A stretch of 64,000 nucleotides of DNA from Bacteroidales bacterium (GTDB lineage Bacteria > Bacteroidota > Bacteroidia > Bacteroidales > UBA932), in the NCBI GenBank assembly GCA_028686425.1, contig JAQUBZ010000005.1:44856-108855 (forward strand), given 5' to 3'. Positions 60,683 to 64,000 of this stretch are shown one piece after another. The notes under the pieces were generated by a model. The model saw only the letters and a program-made list of their open reading frames with translations. It had not been told where the DNA came from and ran no database searches. Position 1 is the stretch's first letter. Each line of letters opens with the position of its first letter. Position numbers and translations under genes: made by a program.

Positions 60683-61174
60683 ATGTCCAAGCCCCCTATC
60701 GCAATATATACAGATGGCGCATGCAGCGGCAATCCCGGACCGGGCGGTTACGGTGCAATATTGCGATGCGGTGAGTTATACAAAGAGTTGTCTCAGGGAT
60801 ATTCTCTGACCACCAACAACAGAATGGAGCTTCTCGCGGTGATTGTTGCCGTTGAAGCAGTCAAATGGACACATGCAGATATAACAATATGGAGCGATTC
60901 GTCTTATGTGGTCAATGCTGTCGAGAAAGGATGGGTATTTTCCTGGGAGAAAAAAGGATTTGCAAAAAAGATGAATCCTGACCTGTGGATGAGATTTCTC
61001 AGCTTGTATAGAAGACACACTATCCGCTTTGTGTGGATAAAAGGACATGCCGGACACCCTGAAAATGAAAGATGCGACCAACTTGCAGTTGCGGCTTACT
61101 GCTCAGGGCACCTGCTTGAAGATTCAGGATATATAGAAAATATTAATAACCTTAAAACAGATACATTAATATGA
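60683..61174 (+). CDS. rnhA: Ribonuclease HI
   Basis: 163 residues. All catalytic acidic residues are seen: Asp in IYTDGACSGNPGPGGYG, Glu in NNRMELLAVIVAVEAV, Asp in IWSDSSYVVNAV, and Asp in GHAGHPENERCDQLA with its His. It degrades RNA in RNA:DNA hybrids. It follows pdxA after 16 bases and overlaps the aquaporin start as ATGA (61171-61174). Confidence 0.96.
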   Translation: MSKPPIAIYTDGACSGNPGPGGYGAILRCGELYKELSQGYSLTTNNRMELLAVIVAVEAVKWTHADITIWSDSSYVVNAVEKGWVFSWEKKGFAKKMNPDLWMRFLSLYRRHTIRFVWIKGHAGHPENERCDQLAVAAYCSGHLLEDSGYIENINNLKTDTLI

Positions 61175-61848
61175 AAAAGTATTTATCGGAAGCAATCGGT
61201 ACAATGGTACTGGTACTTTTAGGCTGCGGAGCAGCAGTATTTAACGGAGGGTGCGGTACAACCGCACAAGTATTGACAGTGGCTTTTGCATTCGGCCTCT
61301 CGGTGGTTGCAATGGCGTATGCAATCGGTGGTATTTCAGGATGTCACATCAATCCTTCCATCACTTTAGGTTGCATGTTGACCGGTAGAATGAAAACTTG
61401 CGAAGGGCTGAAATATATGCTTTCACAGGTAATCGGCGCATTTATAGGATCGGCTGTTATTTACCTGCTGGTTCATACAGGAGCACAACACCCGGCAGAA
61501 TATGCTACAACAACGGGAGCAAATGCAGTTCAAGCCAATGCTACTGTCATTTCGGCATTAATTGCCGAATTTGTAGGCACATTTATCTTTGTGCTTGCAG
61601 TACTTGGCGTGACAGACTCAAAGAAAGGCAATTCGTCGCTTGCGGGACTTGCCATCGGTCTTACTCTCGTATTGATTCACATTGTACTTATCCCGATCAC
61701 CGGTACTTCGGTCAATCCTGCCCGCAGTATTGCTCCTGCAGTATTTGAAGGTGGAGCCGCATTATCACAATTGTGGATATTCATTGTTGCCCCATTCCTT
61801 GGTGCAGCCCTCTCTGCCGCAGTCTGGAACTGTATCGGCAAAGAATAG
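61171..61848 (+). CDS. Aquaporin (MIP family)
   Basis: 225 residues with six membrane helices and two half helices. The two pore motifs are GCHINPSITLGCML, with NPS in place of NPA, and GTSVNPARSIAPAVF. The Arg after the second motif, part of the selectivity filter, is present. The size and ending (FLGAALSAAVWNCIG) fit the AqpZ water-channel group rather than the longer glycerol facilitators. It ends before a hairpin that may serve both strands. Confidence 0.9.
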   Translation: MKKYLSEAIGTMVLVLLGCGAAVFNGGCGTTAQVLTVAFAFGLSVVAMAYAIGGISGCHINPSITLGCMLTGRMKTCEGLKYMLSQVIGAFIGSAVIYLLVHTGAQHPAEYATTTGANAVQANATVISALIAEFVGTFIFVLAVLGVTDSKKGNSSLAGLAIGLTLVLIHIVLIPITGTSVNPARSIAPAVFEGGAALSQLWIFIVAPFLGAALSAAVWNCIGKE

Positions 61849-61872
61849 AAAATTGAAGAAATAGAGATGACA

Positions 61873-61914
61873 AAACCCCTGAAAGAGTTAATGATTTTCT
61901 TTCAGGGGTTTCTT
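61873..61914. terminator. Bidirectional terminator, copy 1 of a 3'-flank repeat
   Basis: AAACCCCTGAAAG (61873-61885) pairs with CTTTCAGGGGTTT (61899-61911), with T-rich runs on both sides. It serves the aquaporin gene on the plus strand and the lipoprotein gene on the minus strand. Between it and the lipoprotein stop lies CTATATGATGCTAAACCGTTT, shared in nearly the same form with copy 3. Confidence 0.85.
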
Positions 61915-61941
61915 TACACTATATGATGCTAAACCGTTTGT

Positions 61942-62535
61942 TTACCTGGTTATTCTTTTAGCTACATACATTTCCCATTCATATATGTATCTATCGTCTT
62001 TTTCATTATAAAAATTCAATTTTTTAAATTCCCATTTAAATTGATTACCATCAATGAATTTCATTTTCGATTTATTGATCCGGATCGGAAAAGTTCCACT
62101 TAATTTTTCACGTAATTGTTGGCTTATCGTATCCTTTATAATAATATTACTGTTGTTTATGGTGTACTCATATTTTATTTCAGTCACTGGATAAAGGTGT
62201 GGTGTATCTACAAAAATAACATCATCCGTATATTCCCAATGATACATATCCGATATTAAGTCAGATTTTAATAATTTACCATCTGTGTAAAACAAGAATG
62301 GCCAATTACCAACTAACTCAGGCATTCTTATTTTGACAGAATTTTTATCAAAGGAAACAACATATAAAACAGAAACCGTATCTTTATTTATCTCTTGTGA
62401 GCTAATTAATGCCCATTCTCCTATGAGATTTTTTTTGATGTATTTGTCTTCCGTCATGTCTTGTTCTTTTTCACATGACGCCATTAGCAGAATTATTCCG
62501 CTTAGCAGCATTGCTACTATGTAAACTCTTTTCAT
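61942..62535 (-). CDS. Lipoprotein, unknown function (lipocalin-like?)
   Basis: 197 residues from the ATG at 62535. The signal peptide KRVYIVAMLLSGIILLMAS ends in the lipobox MASC. The mature part has a GEWALISSQEINKDT opening that recalls lipocalin-like proteins of Bacteroidota, then beta-rich segments such as VSFDKNSVKIRMPELV. I do not recognise the family with certainty. A 12-codon upstream extension lacks sense as a signal peptide. Base composition is more A/T rich than the neighbours, as often in accessory genes. Confidence 0.75.
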   Translation of the reverse strand: MKRVYIVAMLLSGIILLMASCEKEQDMTEDKYIKKNLIGEWALISSQEINKDTVSVLYVVSFDKNSVKIRMPELVGNWPFLFYTDGKLLKSDLISDMYHWEYTDDVIFVDTPHLYPVTEIKYEYTINNSNIIIKDTISQQLREKLSGTFPIRINKSKMKFIDGNQFKWEFKKLNFYNEKDDRYIYEWEMYVAKRITR

Positions 62536-62571
62536 ATTCTTTGGTTTTAATTTGTTAAAATTATTGTGCAA

Positions 62572-62796
62572 GGTGAGAAATTAAAAGTTTCTTTCCAAAT
62601 AAAAAGTTTCGGAATGCGCATCGTAAGTGACTGATAATCAATGGCCAATTTTTTTAATTTTTGGCAAAGTTTCCGGACGTCTCAAAAAGTTTCGGTTTTG
62701 GCCGTTTTTGGACAAAACCCCTGAACGATTCACTATATTTCTTTCAGGGGTTCTTCTCTATTTAAAACTAAACCGTCGTTATTTATGTCAAGGTAT
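62572..62796. other. Gene-free stretch with repeat copy 2
   Basis: No ORF seen. It holds the 5' region of the first lipoprotein and copy 2 of the hairpin repeat. The sequence AAGTTTC(GG) recurs at 62585, 62609 and 62687. Confidence 0.5.
62687..62760 (-). repeat. 3'-flank repeat, copy 2 with terminator hairpin
   Basis: 74 bases matching copy 3 (63674-63746) at all but two positions. It contains the stem AACCCCTGAA (62716-62725)/TTCAGGGGTT (62743-62752) and, on the minus strand, a TTTTG run after it. It starts 37 bases past the stop of the second lipoprotein gene. Confidence 0.8.
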
Positions 62797-63393
62797 CTAA
62801 TAAAATATCACATGTGTTTCAAGGTCAAGGGCATGTGATTCTTCTACCGGAAATAGGATTCTTATCAATTTATAATAATCATCTGTCAAATATTGTATTT
62901 CTATAAAATAGGCTTGATTATCCAGCACGTTTTCATATTCAGCAACGCAAGCGATAGAATAACTGATTTGTTTGCCGCATATTGTCTCATGATGAGAGTA
63001 GCAGACAACATCTATATCCGCTACATCAATACTTGTATTTCTGGCAAATGTGAGTTTATACGTTGATTCAAGATTGACGTTGACTCCCATCAATTTGTTG
63101 TAGTAGCCATTCATCCGATTGACTATATTCATAAATGCAGAATATGTCTCACTATATTTCGGCAATTTGGATGTTGATGGTGCTGATTTCACCACATAAT
63201 TGTCTATTGTGCCAGTAGTAGAAATCAATTCAAGTTCTCCTGTTTTCACCATAGACTCTAATTCTTTATTGAATCTTGATTCAAACTGCTCGAATTGAGG
63301 AACTTCTTCCTTCTCACACGAACATACGAAAAGGCAAGTAACTATCGAAAGTAGAGTTAAGTTTAGTACGCTTTGAAGTAATTGTCGTTTCAT
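62797..63393 (-). CDS. Lipoprotein, unknown function
   Basis: 198 residues. The signal peptide (KRQLLQSVLNLTLLSIVTCLFV) ends in the lipobox VCSC and is followed by EKEEVPQFEQFESRFNKELE. The mature part includes YSETYSAFMNIVNRMNGYYNKL and a beta-rich end (IACVAEYENVLDNQAYFIEIQYL, YYKLIRILFPV). I do not recognise the family. It resembles the first lipoprotein only in its signal peptide and SCEKE start, so the two are not obvious duplicates. Confidence 0.75.
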   Translation of the reverse strand: MKRQLLQSVLNLTLLSIVTCLFVCSCEKEEVPQFEQFESRFNKELESMVKTGELELISTTGTIDNYVVKSAPSTSKLPKYSETYSAFMNIVNRMNGYYNKLMGVNVNLESTYKLTFARNTSIDVADIDVVCYSHHETICGKQISYSIACVAEYENVLDNQAYFIEIQYLTDDYYKLIRILFPVEESHALDLETHVIFY

Positions 63394-63673
63394 TGTAGTT
63401 ATTTTTTAATTAATATATATGAATTAATAGGTTGATTAATGACTTCTTTATATAGATGCACCTCGCATCAATTACGTTGCATCAAATAGTATCATCCACA
63501 AGCACGTAGCAAAATTATGTTATTATTCTCAAAAAAGTACCGCTTTGGAAGTCTCGAAATAAAAGTAACGCTCACTAAATTTTATAATAAGTTATTTATT
63601 AGCATATTAAAGGCACGTTTCCGATTGAAAGTAACGCTACCAAAATTGCTCAATTTTAAGAATATATCGGATT
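63394..63673. other. Gene-free stretch upstream of the second lipoprotein
   Basis: No ORF seen. AT-rich, with the sequence AAAGTAACGCT twice (63562 and 63629 regions) and a small palindromic segment GATGCACCTCGCATC near 63456. These may belong to the lipoprotein promoter, but no TAnnTTTG box stands out. Confidence 0.4.
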
Positions 63674-63746
63674 AAGTTTCGGTTTTGGCCGTTTTTGGAC
63701 AAAACCCCGAAAGATTCACTATATTTCTTTCAGGGGTTCTTCTCTA
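63674..63746 (-). repeat. 3'-flank repeat, copy 3 with terminator hairpin
   Basis: 73 bases nearly identical to copy 2, with a hairpin at 63703-63738. It is followed by CTATATGATGCTAAACCGTTT, as in copy 1. It starts 34 bases past the stop of the truncated outer-membrane protein frame. Confidence 0.8.
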
Positions 63747-63779
63747 TACTATATGATGCTAAACCGTTTGATCCAATAT

Positions 63780-63887
63780 TTAAAATTCAATTGCAAATCT
63801 TACATTCAAGTGATTGAAATATGACACAATACCGTTTGTTACTCTTTGTGCCGTATATCCAATACCCAGATTATGGAATTGCAAACT
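63780..63887 (-). pseudogene. 3' remnant of an outer-membrane protein gene, cut by an IS
   Basis: The minus-strand frame ends at 63780-63782 and encodes SLQFHNLGIGYTAQ, RVTNGIVSYFNHLNVRFAIEF and a stop. The alternating pattern with a C-terminal Phe is that of the last strand of a beta-barrel. Upstream the frame meets a stop (TAA) about 35 codons back, close to the IS3-family transposase end. This is probably a gene whose 5' part was lost to, or displaced by, the insertion. The call rests on a short stretch. Confidence 0.45.
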
Positions 63888-63903
63888 TTATTGGTACAAA
63901 AAG

Positions 63904-64000
63904 TTAAGCCACATTAATTAATTTATTTTGTTTATAATATTCATCCCAATATTCTTCAATTGTAAGATTATGAAGAGTAGAATGCCTTCTTTTTTTATTA
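63904..64000 (-). CDS. IS3-family transposase OrfB, C-terminal end
   Basis: The last 31 codons before the stop at 63904-63906 read NKKRRHSTLHNLTIEEYWDEYY and then KQNKLINVA. The KRRHSTL block and the following I-E-E-Y-W are the typical end of IS3-type integrase-fold transposases (OrfB). The gene continues beyond the window edge, so intactness cannot be judged. Confidence 0.8.
   Translation of the reverse strand, partial: NKKRRHSTLHNLTIEEYWDEYYKQNKLINVA

Noticed and set aside
61871..63762. Repeats as integron attC sites
   Set aside because: No pair of RYYYAAC/GTTRRRY core sites was found in the right order and no integrase gene is in the window; the hairpin acts better as a terminator.
61871..63762. 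Repeats as a CRISPR array
   Set aside because: Only three copies, hundreds of bases apart with genes between them.

Overview
The window looks like a chromosomal segment of a Bacteroidales-type member of the Bacteroidota. The reasons are: promoters of the TTTG-N19-TAnnTTTG type before many genes, almost no Shine-Dalgarno sequences, roughly 40% GC by eye, the Bacteroidota-style families DUF4301, GlmM, TIGR02757, the AddAB-like pair and SPII lipoproteins with SCEKE-type starts, and a sodium-dependent methylmalonyl-CoA decarboxylase beside a V-type ATPase. No rRNA, tRNA or CRISPR array was seen. Most of the window is ordinary dense housekeeping sequence; the accessory parts are one IS between two operons and the last 2 kb.

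Layout. 1-3.5 kb (-): recF, a DUF721/DciA-like gene, pdxB and a DUF4301 gene cut by the window start. 3.6-5.0 kb (+): a membrane-anchored TPR protein and yebC. 5.2-9.8 kb (+): the propionate module mce-mmdA-mmdD-mmdC-mmdB, in which the small OadG-like subunit carries a lamin-tail domain. 9.85-11.7 kb: an IS1182-like element whose transposase is split by one in-frame TAG. 11.9-19.0 kb (+): V-type ATPase operon E-DUF2764-A-B-D-I-K, followed by mscS. 20.1-23.3 kb (-): peptidoglycan operon glmM-mtgA-namZ. 23.4-30.1 kb (+): rpmE2, a TIGR02757 gene, a zeta-toxin-like kinase with an overlapping 51-codon ORF, tldD-tldE, nhaC and slyD. 30.1-32.6 kb (-): an FAD oxidoreductase and tsaD. 32.7-37.3 kb (+): tamB. 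37.3-39.6 kb (-): an RsmI-like methyltransferase, folB and mtaB. 39.7-43.1 kb (+): an MBL hydrolase, a C69 dipeptidase and a CDF transporter. 43.1-47.2 kb: a glycosidase lipoprotein, a DMT exporter, and an ECF sigma factor with two small membrane proteins. 47.3-55.7 kb (-): gpsA-pgi-addB-addA. 55.7-59.5 kb (-): recG-nfo-M55 peptidase. 59.6-61.8 kb (+): pdxA-rnhA-aquaporin. 61.9-64 kb (-): two unrelated lipoproteins and a truncated outer-membrane-protein end, each followed by the same hairpin repeat, then the 3' end of an IS3-family transposase.

How the genes work together. Sodium is a recurring theme. The decarboxylase pumps Na+, the V-ATPase K subunit keeps all the residues that bind Na+ in Enterococcus NtpK, and an NhaC antiporter lies further on. 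Other links are vitamin B6 synthesis (pdxB and pdxA at opposite ends), tRNA position-37 modification (tsaD and mtaB flanking tamB), peptidoglycan synthesis and recycling in one operon, and DNA repair (recF, addAB, recG, nfo).

No clearly new defence or metabolic system was found. The points most worth following are the lamin-tail/OadG fusion, the reduced V-ATPase with DUF2764, the kinase plus 51-residue partner, the NamZ-like protein without a signal peptide, and the repeated 3'-flank module at the right edge.
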